The position numbers and the translations under genes are program-made. The notes beneath the pieces were generated by a model. The model saw only the letters and a program-made list of their open reading frames with translations, was not told the DNA's origin and did no database searches. Positions 1 through 6,294 of a stretch of DNA of 13,259 bases are shown piece by piece. Numbering within the stretch: the first letter of the stretch is position 1; each line of letters begins with the position of its first letter. This DNA is from Christensenella sp. UBA941. Lineage in GTDB: Bacteria; Bacillota; Clostridia; Christensenellales; UBA941. Location of the stretch: assembly GCA_002293365.1 (NCBI GenBank), contig DBDD01000219.1, positions 12,731 to 25,989 of the forward strand, given 5' to 3'.

Positions 1-234
1 GGCAACGAAGAAGCTGCTGTGGATGTATACGTCATAGTCGACTACGGCGTGAAAATTCACAACGTCGCCTACGAAATTCAGGATACCGTCAAGAAAGCAA
101 TCGAAACGATGACGGGCCTGCGTGTTGTGGAAGTCAACGTATACGTACAAGGCGTTTCGGTGGAAAAAGAGGTAAAAGAAAAAGAGCCGAAAGAAAAGCC
201 CGAAAAGGTTTTGCCGGAGCCTCGTGTCAGATAA
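1..234 (+). CDS. Asp23/Gls24 family envelope stress response protein (C-terminal part)
   Basis: The reading frame is open from base 1, so the gene starts before the window; only the last 77 codons are present. The visible part has the family's typical core: alternating hydrophobic strands (VDVYVIVDYG), a VAYEIQDTVKKAIETMTGL helix and the closing VVEVNVYVQGV strand. A Lys/Glu/Pro-rich tail of about 25 residues follows (residues 52-77), charged and probably disordered. Family knowledge: Asp23/Gls24 proteins are abundant cytosolic proteins tethered to the membrane by AmaP and linked to cell-wall or alkaline stress. The next two genes encode AmaP and DUF2273, which matches that module exactly. 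A GTG at 19 could be taken as a start, but it lies inside the conserved domain, so truncation by the window edge is the better reading. The family call is firm; the exact role in this organism is inferred. Confidence 0.9.
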   Translation, partial: GNEEAAVDVYVIVDYGVKIHNVAYEIQDTVKKAIETMTGLRVVEVNVYVQGVSVEKEVKEKEPKEKPEKVLPEPRVR

Positions 235-250
235 GATATAACAACTATGG

Positions 251-278
251 CAGCCCCCGCCCATAAGGGCGAGGGCTG
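251..278 (+). terminator. GC-rich hairpin between Asp23 gene and amaP
   Basis: Arms CAGCCCCCGCCC (251-262) and GGGCGAGGGCTG (267-278) pair over 12 bp with one C-A mismatch, around an ATAA loop. Only two T's follow, so it is not a canonical intrinsic terminator. It may be a partial terminator or an mRNA-stabilising hairpin that sets the Asp23 gene at a higher level than amaP. The structure is seen directly; the role is inferred. Confidence 0.4.
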
Positions 279-307
279 TTACTGAACAAAAGATATTGGA
301 GGGAAAT

Positions 308-871
308 ATGAAGGCCCTTAAACGTACATTTTTGGGAATTATACTGCTGGCGGTTATCGCTTTCTCGGTGGGGCTAATATTAATTGCTCTGAATGTTATT
401 CCTCAAGATCAAATGCAGACGTTCGTCAACGTGGTCTATGAATATTCGCTGAACGCCGTACTGCTCGCCGTGATAGGCGTCGCGCTAATAGTGATGAGCC
501 TCGTCGTGATATTCGGCCGTGGCGGCAAAAAAACGGCGGAAAAGCGCGCGTCCTCCGCGACGGCGCTGATTCGCGCGAGCGATATCGGCGCGACGTATAT
601 CGCGATTCCCGCGCTAGATACGATGGTACAAAAAAATATACGCTCCAACGCGCGTATAAAGGACTGTTCGAGCCGCGTCGTTCCGGACAACAACTGCGTC
701 GCTATTCATCTAAGGCTCGCGCTTATGCCGGATACGAACGTAGTTGAATTAACCGAAGCCGTTCAGACCGACTTGAAACACTACATCGAATCGCTTACGG
801 GTATCGTCGTACGCGAAATCCATATACTGATCGATAGCTTTAATACCAATACGCAAATGCGCGTCGATTGA
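308..871 (+). CDS. amaP: Alkaline shock response membrane anchor protein AmaP
   Basis: A 187-residue membrane protein that in related Firmicutes anchors Asp23 to the cytoplasmic membrane. Two hydrophobic segments lie at about residues 8-29 and 49-70, joined by a short loop. They are followed by a basic stretch (RGGKKTAEKR, 71-80) and a soluble domain that resembles Asp23 itself (VAIHLRLALMPDTNVVELTEAVQTDL, ending in a TGIVVREIHILID strand). The start was set at ATG 308 because GGAGGG at 298-303 sits 5 nt before it. A TTG at 296 in the same frame would swallow that Shine-Dalgarno site. The gene lies between the Asp23/Gls24 gene and a DUF2273 gene, the usual arrangement. The stop is 11 nt before the DUF2273 start, so the two are very probably co-transcribed. 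The call is well supported by topology, the Asp23-like domain and context. Confidence 0.87.
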   Translation: MKALKRTFLGIILLAVIAFSVGLILIALNVIPQDQMQTFVNVVYEYSLNAVLLAVIGVALIVMSLVVIFGRGGKKTAEKRASSATALIRASDIGATYIAIPALDTMVQKNIRSNARIKDCSSRVVPDNNCVAIHLRLALMPDTNVVELTEAVQTDLKHYIESLTGIVVREIHILIDSFNTNTQMRVD

Positions 872-882
872 GGGGTGCTGCG

Positions 883-1116
883 ATGAGATCGGATTTAAAA
901 GGCTTTCTGTCCCGCTACAAAGGGCGTATCGCCGGCGTAATCATAGCGGGGATCGTCTGCGTACTGATTTTTACGATCGGATTTTGGGCAACCTTGCTTA
1001 TATCGGTGATCGTGGCGGCCGGCTACTTTATCGGCAAAGCGGCGGATACCGGCAACAAAATGGGCGAGCGCGTCGCGGAAATGATCGAGCGGCGATTGCC
1101 TAATGGCCGAAAATAA
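883..1116 (+). CDS. DUF2273 family small membrane protein
   Basis: A 77-residue protein with a basic N-terminus (LKGFLSRYKGRIAG) and two closely spaced hydrophobic segments at about residues 17-34 and 36-52. A charged, amphipathic tail follows. This size and shape, plus the position directly after amaP, are characteristic of DUF2273 proteins of the Asp23/AmaP module. Their molecular function is not established; a role in the membrane-bound envelope stress complex is inferred from neighbourhood. The start is ATG 883, preceded by GAGGGG at 870-875. The in-frame TTG at 868 overlaps the amaP stop and has no site of its own. The gene is followed by a 48-nt gap before nusB with no clear terminator, so read-through into nusB is possible. 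Confidence 0.8.
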   Translation: MRSDLKGFLSRYKGRIAGVIIAGIVCVLIFTIGFWATLLISVIVAAGYFIGKAADTGNKMGERVAEMIERRLPNGRK

Positions 1117-1164
1117 ATATAGGAATGACAATAATTATATGAGCATCAAGCAAGGAGTCTGCCT

Positions 1165-1719
1165 ATGAGCAGGCATACGGCGCGTGAAACGGCAATGAAA
1201 TGCTGTTTTGCGCGCGAATTTAACTCCGAACGGGAGGATTGCTATCCGCCCCTACAAGCGCCAACCATAAAATCGATCTCGGCGCTAGAAGAAGCGCCGG
1301 ATCTTACAGAAGAAGACAGCGAGTACGCCGAAGCTATCGTCAAAGGCGTACTAGAAAATATCGACAGCCTCGACGAGACGATACGCGAGCTCGCTATAGG
1401 CTGGGAATTCGGGCGTATGCCGCGCGTAGATATCTGCATCATGCGCATCGCGCTCTACGAGATGATCTTCCGCGAAGATATACCCGAGAGCGTTTCTATA
1501 AACGAAGCGGTTGAAATCGCGAAGAAATACTCCGGCTCAAAATCCGCGCCGTATATCAATGGCATGCTGGGTACGTTATCCCGTAAACGGGCGGGCGAAC
1601 GCCTCGAAACGCCGCAATACAAAGCGGGCGACGAGCCGGCGCTGTCTGTTGAGCCGGAGCTTTATGTCGGGACGGAGCTTTTTCCGGAACAAGAGCCTCA
1701 TGCGGGGCCGGAAGAATGA
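1165..1719 (+). CDS. nusB: Transcription antitermination protein NusB with acidic C-terminal tail
   Basis: NusB binds boxA RNA together with NusE (ribosomal protein S10) and promotes antitermination during rRNA transcription. Family signatures are present: SRHTARETAMKCCF at the N-terminus, RVDICIMRIALYEM (87-100), IPESVSINEAVEIAKKYS (106-123) and YINGMLGTLSR (130-140). The fold should end near residue 141. The protein then runs on for about 43 residues (142-184) rich in Glu and Pro (EPELYVGTELFPEQEP), a tail most NusB proteins lack and which looks disordered. ATG 1165 is preceded by AAGGAG (1152-1157) at a good distance. The stop codon overlaps the start of the TsaD-like gene (ATGA, 1716-1719), so translation of the two is probably coupled. 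Family assignment is firm; the tail's purpose is unknown. Confidence 0.93.
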   Translation: MSRHTARETAMKCCFAREFNSEREDCYPPLQAPTIKSISALEEAPDLTEEDSEYAEAIVKGVLENIDSLDETIRELAIGWEFGRMPRVDICIMRIALYEMIFREDIPESVSINEAVEIAKKYSGSKSAPYINGMLGTLSRKRAGERLETPQYKAGDEPALSVEPELYVGTELFPEQEPHAGPEE

Positions 1720-2684
1720 GCTGTCTCGGAATCGATACGAGCTGCTATACGACGTCGCTGGCGCTGTATGACGGCGGCATAAAATATGACTATCGCGAAC
1801 CGCTGCCTGTTGCGGGCGGCGAACGAGGCCTTCGACAGTCCGAAGGCTTTTTTTTGCATATCAAGCATCTCGAAACGATGATTCCAGCGTTTTTTGAAAA
1901 GATCGAGCGCGGCGATATTTCGTGCGTTTGTGTAAGTGTGCGGCCGCGCCCGGGCGAAGACTCCTATATGCCCGTGTTCCTGGCGGGAAAGGCGGCGGGC
2001 GCGATGCTTGCGGGGGCGCTTAATTTGCCGCTGTTTGAAACGTCGCATCAGGAGGGGCATCTTTCCGCCGCGCTCATAGGCAACGAAGCGCTTTTGAAGA
2101 AGAGATTTCTCGCCCTACATCTCTCGGGCGGCACGACCGACCTGCTCGATTATGAAGACGGCAATATAGCGCCGCTGGGCGGAAGCCTAGATATACACGC
2201 CGGGCAGCTAGTGGATAGAATAGGCGTCGCGCTCTCTCTGCCGTTTCCGTCGGGGAAGGCGCTTGAAGCGCTGGCGCGCGCGTTTATTGGCGAATGCGAA
2301 GCGCCGCCATCGTTTGTAAGCGGTCTGAAATGCTCGTTTTCCGGCGCGGAGACGCGGTTTAGAGCCATGATCGAGCGCGGCGCGCCGAAGGAGGAAATCG
2401 CCGCCGCCGTGTACGCCGTGCTCGTGAATACCGTTGACAAGCTTTTGCATAACGCCTTCGAGCAAACGGGCATATCTGACGCGCTTTTGATGGGCGGCGT
2501 TGCTTCGAGCGCGCTGTTTCGCGGGATGCTGGCGGAGAGAAAGGCTAAGCGCAGGCGTGGGTATACGCTGTATTTCGGCGAGAGCGCGCTTTCGGGGGAT
2601 AATGCTGTGGGGGTTGCTAGGATGGGGTACATGACGCGATATTCTGTTGAAAAAGGCGCTCAAATGGATGCAAAAATTAATTGA
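1716..2684 (+). CDS. TsaD/Kae1-like paralogue (peptidase M22 family, 'O-sialoglycoprotein endopeptidase')
   Basis: A 322-residue ASKHA-fold protein related to TsaD, which makes threonylcarbamoyl-adenosine on tRNA. Visible features: phosphate-1-like GIDTSCYTTSLAL (5-17); metal-ligand motif SHQEGH with His111 and His115; LSGGTTDLL (136-144) in place of TsaD's SGGHT; CSFSGAETRF (206-215) in place of FSGLKT; LLMGGVASSALFR (257-269); and SGDNAVGVA (293-301) with the Asp that supplies the third metal ligand. The changes in the SGGHT and FSGLKT loops, together with the nusB location, suggest the divergent clostridial paralogue rather than the bona fide tsaD, which normally sits elsewhere. The old 'endopeptidase' name reflects family history, not shown activity. 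It overlaps nusB by 4 nt and is the last gene before the apparent insertion at 2685. Family is sure; substrate is unknown. Confidence 0.82.
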   Translation: MSCLGIDTSCYTTSLALYDGGIKYDYREPLPVAGGERGLRQSEGFFLHIKHLETMIPAFFEKIERGDISCVCVSVRPRPGEDSYMPVFLAGKAAGAMLAGALNLPLFETSHQEGHLSAALIGNEALLKKRFLALHLSGGTTDLLDYEDGNIAPLGGSLDIHAGQLVDRIGVALSLPFPSGKALEALARAFIGECEAPPSFVSGLKCSFSGAETRFRAMIERGAPKEEIAAAVYAVLVNTVDKLLHNAFEQTGISDALLMGGVASSALFRGMLAERKAKRRRGYTLYFGESALSGDNAVGVARMGYMTRYSVEKGAQMDAKIN

Positions 2685-2700
2685 TTCGTATATAATCAAT
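2680..2700 (+). promoter_or_regulatory. Candidate -10 element inside an inverted repeat, upstream of ATPase gene
   Basis: A perfect TATAAT (2691-2696) lies about 30 nt before the ATPase start. It is enclosed by a perfect 7-bp dyad, ATTGATT (2680-2686) and AATCAAT (2694-2700), which could be an operator. No convincing -35 hexamer is present at 16-18 nt, so the promoter is weakly supported. The left part overlaps the last codons of the TsaD-like gene. Confidence 0.3.
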
Positions 2701-2725
2701 ATGAGTCGTTGGGAGGTGCTTTGCT

Positions 2726-3919
2726 ATGATGATCGAGAAAATAATTATAAAAAATTATAAGGTCTTTAAAGATGTAATCATCGAAGACATGGGCAATATG
2801 GCTGTATTTCTCGGGATGAATGGAGCTGGCAAAACAACGCTCTTCGATATATTTGGCTTTATCAAGCAATGCCTGAATGAGAATGTGACGTCCGCGCTTC
2901 AATCAAGGGGTGGGTTTAGCGAAGTACGTTCCAGAGAGCAGACGGGCGACATTGAGTTTATATTTCAGTATCGAACTGCCTCTAAAAAAGAAGGAGGCAA
3001 GTTGTATACATACGAACTACGAATAGGCCAAGATAAGGTGACTGGCAGACCCGCCGTTTCACGCGAGATATTGCGTTATAAGCGCTGGAACCAGACGGGC
3101 GCTCCATGGAAGTTTGTCGACTTTAAATACGGAACTGGGAAAGCGATTACTAATGAAATCGACCTAAAAAATGTTCAGGACGCAAAACGTGAACCTTTTT
3201 CTCTCGCTTCGCCGGATATTCTGGCTATTAAATCCCTTGGACAGTTAAAGAGTTTTCCGGCGGCCGATTCTTTCAGAAAACTTATCGAGGGCTGGTATAT
3301 CTCGGATTTTCAAATTAACGCTTCAAGGCAAACACAGGACATAGCCTATAGCGAACAAGTTTCAAGCAGCGGTGACAATTTGGCAAACACCGCGAAGTAC
3401 ATGAAGGACCATCATCCTGATATTTTTAAGAGTTTATTGGAGAAGATGAAGGAGTGCATACCAGGCGTTTCGAATGTAGAAGCAAAAGAAACTGACGATG
3501 CGAGAATAATATTGCGATTTTCGGATGGTCAGTTCAAAGACCCATTTGCTGCCAGATTTGTTTCCGACGGTACTATTAGAATGTTTGCATATTTAATGAT
3601 ATTAGCCGATCCAAAGAGGCATTCGCTATTATGCATTGAGGAGCCAGAAAATCAGCTCTATCCGCATTTATTACAAATCCTGGCCGAGGAGTTTCGGCTC
3701 TATTCTAGCGGCAACAACCAAGTACTTATTTCAACACATTCGCCGGATTTTGTTAATGCACTGGAAATTGCGGAGTTGTATTATATTTGCAAAGAGAATG
3801 GGTTCTCGACAATAAAAAAAGTAGAAAAAAGCGGTACAATTGTTAGCCTTATCAAAGATGGAGATAAACTTGGTAACATATGGAACCAAGGCCTCTTTGA
3901 GCAGGAGGGTATACTATGA
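2726..3919 (+). CDS. AAA family ATPase, AAA_21 / RecF-OLD-like
   Basis: A 397-residue ATPase of the ABC/SMC-like type. Seen in the sequence: N-terminal IIIKNYKVFKD followed by Walker A GMNGAGKTT (30-38); a signature-like VSDGTIRMFAYL (279-290); Walker B LLCIEEPE (301-308) with the catalytic Glu; and the switch motif STHSP (336-340). Length matches stand-alone AAA_21 proteins, so it looks intact. ATG 2726 follows GGAGG (2712-2716); an ATG at 2729 is also possible. Base use is visibly AT-richer than in neighbouring genes (for example the A/T runs near 2738-2762), consistent with acquisition. Such ATPases usually travel with a second gene encoding a nuclease-like or DUF4276-type partner and are frequent in phage-defence islands; PARIS and Gabija are known examples of ATPase-plus-partner logic. 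Here the next ORF overlaps by 4 nt but is only 45 codons long. A defence role is inferred. Confidence 0.85.
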   Translation: MMIEKIIIKNYKVFKDVIIEDMGNMAVFLGMNGAGKTTLFDIFGFIKQCLNENVTSALQSRGGFSEVRSREQTGDIEFIFQYRTASKKEGGKLYTYELRIGQDKVTGRPAVSREILRYKRWNQTGAPWKFVDFKYGTGKAITNEIDLKNVQDAKREPFSLASPDILAIKSLGQLKSFPAADSFRKLIEGWYISDFQINASRQTQDIAYSEQVSSSGDNLANTAKYMKDHHPDIFKSLLEKMKECIPGVSNVEAKETDDARIILRFSDGQFKDPFAARFVSDGTIRMFAYLMILADPKRHSLLCIEEPENQLYPHLLQILAEEFRLYSSGNNQVLISTHSPDFVNALEIAELYYICKENGFSTIKKVEKSGTIVSLIKDGDKLGNIWNQGLFEQEGIL

Positions 3920-4053
3920 ACCTCTGTATCAACCAATTGCAGGCGCGCGCTATTGCGCCATATTTGAATATCGAACAGAATAGGTCTCATAGTTTTAACG
4001 TTTTTATAAAAGGACTGGAAGACTTAGTACATAAATATAGAGTTTGTAGTTAG
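3916..4053 (+). pseudogene. 45-codon remnant of the ATPase partner gene (probable DUF4276, internally deleted)
   Basis: This short ORF begins at an ATG that overlaps the ATPase stop (ATGA, 3916-3919), with GGAGG upstream at about 3903-3907. That is the coupling expected of a normal second gene. It begins MNLCI, like the first strand of many MNLYIIVEG-type partner proteins. It then jumps to ARAIAPYLNIEQNRSHSF (11-28) and FIKGLEDLV, which I recall as resembling the C-terminal end of DUF4276 proteins. The 150-200 residues normally between these parts are missing. My reading is an in-frame internal deletion that joined the gene's two ends. The ORF and overlap are seen directly; the family resemblance is from memory and unverified. 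It could instead be an unrelated small protein. Confidence 0.45.
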
Positions 4054-4086
4054 ATGTTTTGCACGAAATTTAGAATACGATGCGGT

Positions 4087-4114
4087 TGGGGGCATTTGCA
4101 CATCCCCCCATTTT
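4087..4114 (+). terminator. 24-bp near-palindrome with short T tract (terminator and/or operator)
   Basis: TGGGGGCATTTG (4087-4098) faces CACATCCCCCCA (4099-4110); 10 of 12 positions pair, the outer six perfectly. TTTTC follows (4111-4115). After the ATPase module it could act as an intrinsic terminator. It also covers the -35 of the candidate folD promoter, so an operator role is equally possible. Confidence 0.4.
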
Positions 4115-4124
4115 CTGATATGCT
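4096..4124 (+). promoter_or_regulatory. Candidate sigma-70/A promoter for folD-xseA operon
   Basis: TTGCAC (4096-4101), a 17-nt spacer, and extended -10 TGATATGCT (4116-4124). A start site near 4131 would leave a leader of about 40 nt before folD. The pattern matches the candidate promoter at 8380 (TTGCGC, 17 nt, TGATACACT). Each hexamer is imperfect, so this is a prediction. Confidence 0.4.
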
Positions 4125-4169
4125 AAACCCCGAAAACAGGCTACAAAAGAATTGTTCACGGAGGACAAA

Positions 4170-5015
4170 ATGGCTCTCATAATAGACGGAAAAGCAATCG
4201 CGCAGGAAGTGCGCGCCGAGGTCGCGCAAGGCGTTGCGCAATTCAAGGCCGAAAAGGGCATTACGCCGGGGCTTCACGTCATACTCGTGGGGAACGACCC
4301 GGCGTCGGAGACTTATGTTCGGAATAAAGAGCTCGCATGCGCGGACGTCGGCATGCACGGCGTTGCGCACAGGCTCCCGGAATCGACGGATCAAGCGACG
4401 CTGGAACGGCTCGTCGAAGAGCTCAACGCCGACGGCGCCGTTCACGGCATCTTGGTCCAGCTACCGCTGCCAAAGCATCTCGACGCGCTAAGCGTATTGG
4501 CGAAGATAAGCGCCGATAAGGACGTCGACGGCCTGCACCAAATAAGCGCTGGCCGCTTATTGACAGGCTACGAGGGCTTTGTGCCATGCACGCCGCGCGG
4601 GATAATGCGCCTGATCGAGTCCACCGGCGAGAAAATAGCCGGCAAAGAAGCGGTAGTCATAGGGCGGAGCAACCTCGTTGGCAAGCCCGTATCGCTGCTG
4701 TTGCTTAACCAAAACGCGACGGTGACGATGTGCCATTCGAGAACCCGCGATTTGGCTGAAGTCGCGCGCCGCGCGGATATTTTGGTCGCGGCGATCGGAA
4801 AGCCCGAATTTGTTACCGGCGACATGATAAAGCCTGGCGCGATCGTAATAGACGTCGGTACGACGCGCGTGGACGGCAAGCTAAAGGGCGACGTCAATTT
4901 CGAAGAAGCAAAGGAAAAGGCGGGCTATATAACGCCTGTGCCCGGCGGCGTCGGTCCTATGACGATAGCGATGCTTTTGTCCAATACGCTCTTAGCGGCG
5001 CGGCGGCATGGCTGA
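4170..5015 (+). CDS. folD: Bifunctional methylenetetrahydrofolate dehydrogenase / methenyltetrahydrofolate cyclohydrolase FolD
   Basis: FolD interconverts 5,10-methylene-, 5,10-methenyl- and 10-formyl-tetrahydrofolate in the cytosol, feeding purine synthesis and one-carbon metabolism. The 281-residue length is normal. Catalytic signatures are intact: TYVRNKELAC with Tyr49 and Lys53, GILVQLPLP (93-101) with Gln97, DKDVDGLH (116-123) with Asp120, FVPCTPRGIM (137-146), the nucleotide-binding VVIGRSNLVGKP (162-173) and the C-terminal PVPGGVGPMTIAMLL. ATG 4170 was chosen because GGAGG (4160-4164) lies 5 nt upstream; a TTG at 4152 is in frame but would include that site. The stop overlaps the xseA start by 8 nt. 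In many Clostridia folD follows nusB and the TsaD-like gene directly; here the ATPase module intervenes and a new promoter appears. Confidence 0.96.
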   Translation: MALIIDGKAIAQEVRAEVAQGVAQFKAEKGITPGLHVILVGNDPASETYVRNKELACADVGMHGVAHRLPESTDQATLERLVEELNADGAVHGILVQLPLPKHLDALSVLAKISADKDVDGLHQISAGRLLTGYEGFVPCTPRGIMRLIESTGEKIAGKEAVVIGRSNLVGKPVSLLLLNQNATVTMCHSRTRDLAEVARRADILVAAIGKPEFVTGDMIKPGAIVIDVGTTRVDGKLKGDVNFEEAKEKAGYITPVPGGVGPMTIAMLLSNTLLAARRHG

Positions 5016-6222
5016 GCGCGTTCTATCTGTAACGCAGCTAAACGAGTACGTCAGCGGCTTGCTGGCGTTCGATCCGATGCTCAAGCGCATCGCGATAAAG
5101 GGCGAGGTATCGGGCTATAAGCGGTACTCGTCCGGACACCTGTATTTTACTTTAAAAGACGCGGCGTCTCAGATTCGCTGCGTATGCTTCCGCCAAGATG
5201 CTCAGGGACTGGGTTTTTTGCCGTCGGACGGCATGAGCGTCGTAGCGAGCGGTTCCGTCGCGTTATATACGCGCGATGGCGCGTATCAATTCTACGTAAA
5301 GGCTATGACGCGCGCGGGCATCGGGGATCTGCATGCCCGTTTTGAGGAACTAAAAGAGCGGCTTGCCGCGGAAGGGCTCTTCAGCGCCGAGCGGAAGCGC
5401 CCTTTGCCGTATTTGCCGCGCTGTATAGGAATCGTAACATCGCAAGAGGGCGCTGTAATTCAGGATATCGTACGCGTCGCGCATAGGCGTTTTCCGGGGA
5501 TGAAGCTGCTGCTTTCGCCCGCGAAGGTACAGGGTGAGGGCGCTGCAAACGATATCGCCAGGGCGATATCGCGCTTGGCCGCATCCAAAGAGGCTGACGT
5601 GATAATCGTCGGCCGGGGCGGCGGCTCTATGGAAGACCTTTGGGCGTTTAATGAAGAAGTCGTCGCGCGCGCTATTTTCGAATGCCCCGTGCCGGTAATT
5701 TCGGCCGTCGGGCACGAGACGGACTTCACCATCGCGGATTTCGTCGCGGATATGCGCGCGCCTACACCCTCCGCCGCCGCGGAGCTTGCGACGCCGCAAA
5801 AACGCGATTTAGAGGCGTTTTTTATTGAAAAACGCCGCCGTTTGCACGTTTTAGTAACGAATATGATCGAAATTAAGCGCCAAAAGCTCGAATTTTTGGC
5901 GTCTTCGCACGCGATGCGAGGCGTTTTGCGACGGGTTTCAGACGAACGGCTGCGGTTGGATCGGCTGTTGGAGCGATTAATCGGCTGCGAAGCGGCGTTA
6001 ATAGCCCAAAAACGCGCGGATATAATAAAAGCCGCCGCCGTTTTGGACGAGCTTTCGCCGCTTAGCGTGCTTAGGCGTGGCTATGCCATAGCATACGTGG
6101 GCGAAGAATTGCTTTCGAGCGTAAAACAGGCGCATCCAGGCGCAAAACTCACCATACAGCTGGCTGATGGCAAAATTTCAGCGGAGGTTTCTGAGAAATT
6201 AGCGGTAGTTTCCGAGGAATGA
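5008..6222 (+). CDS. xseA: Exodeoxyribonuclease VII large subunit
   Basis: Catalytic large subunit of exonuclease VII, which with XseB degrades single-stranded DNA from both ends into short acid-insoluble pieces, in repair and in clearing ssDNA. At 404 residues it has normal length. An N-terminal OB fold covers about residues 1-100 (IAIKGEVSGYKRYSSGHLYFTLKD). The catalytic domain follows with GIVTSQEGAVIQDI (141-154), GRGGGSMEDLW (202-212), AVGHETD (233-239) and RAPTPSAAAE (250-259). A charged, probably coiled-coil region from about 265 to 345 would bind XseB copies. A conserved LSVLRRGYAIA segment comes near the end. ATG 5008 overlaps the folD stop by 8 nt (ATGGCTGA), suggesting translational coupling. 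The gap to xseB is longer than usual for this operon (72 nt) and holds a G-free tract. Confidence 0.97.
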   Translation: MAERVLSVTQLNEYVSGLLAFDPMLKRIAIKGEVSGYKRYSSGHLYFTLKDAASQIRCVCFRQDAQGLGFLPSDGMSVVASGSVALYTRDGAYQFYVKAMTRAGIGDLHARFEELKERLAAEGLFSAERKRPLPYLPRCIGIVTSQEGAVIQDIVRVAHRRFPGMKLLLSPAKVQGEGAANDIARAISRLAASKEADVIIVGRGGGSMEDLWAFNEEVVARAIFECPVPVISAVGHETDFTIADFVADMRAPTPSAAAELATPQKRDLEAFFIEKRRRLHVLVTNMIEIKRQKLEFLASSHAMRGVLRRVSDERLRLDRLLERLIGCEAALIAQKRADIIKAAAVLDELSPLSVLRRGYAIAYVGEELLSSVKQAHPGAKLTIQLADGKISAEVSEKLAVVSEE

Positions 6223-6294
6223 GTAAAGGGCTTCTCGTAAGCGTCTACTAATTTCTAATTTCTCTTTTCTAACTACTAAACGCGGAGGGTTTAA
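6223..6294 (+). other. Intergenic G-free pyrimidine/A tract between xseA and xseB
   Basis: From about 6244 to 6281 the plus strand has no G and repeats short units such as CTAATTT and TTTCTAA (6249-6279). The tract ends at the xseB Shine-Dalgarno site GGAGGG (6284-6289). It can form no stable hairpin. It may act as an unstructured leader for xseB, or be a decayed repeat. No promoter is convincing. Confidence 0.4.

Noticed and set aside
1096..1123. TTGCCT and TATAGG as a nusB promoter
   Set aside because: Both hexamers are poor, spacing is 16 nt, and the upstream one lies in coding sequence; read-through from the DUF2273 gene is as likely.
2150..2699. Minus-strand open frames opposite the TsaD-like gene
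   Set aside because: Ser/Pro/Arg-rich shadow translations of a gene with clear conserved motifs on the plus strand.
2685..4086. Insertion sequence or integron around the ATPase
   Set aside because: No transposase, integrase, terminal inverted repeats or target duplication could be seen at the edges.
4050..4445. Minus-strand open frame across the folD promoter and start
   Set aside because: Arg-rich composition typical of an antisense shadow; it lies over a certain folD coding region and has no ribosome site.
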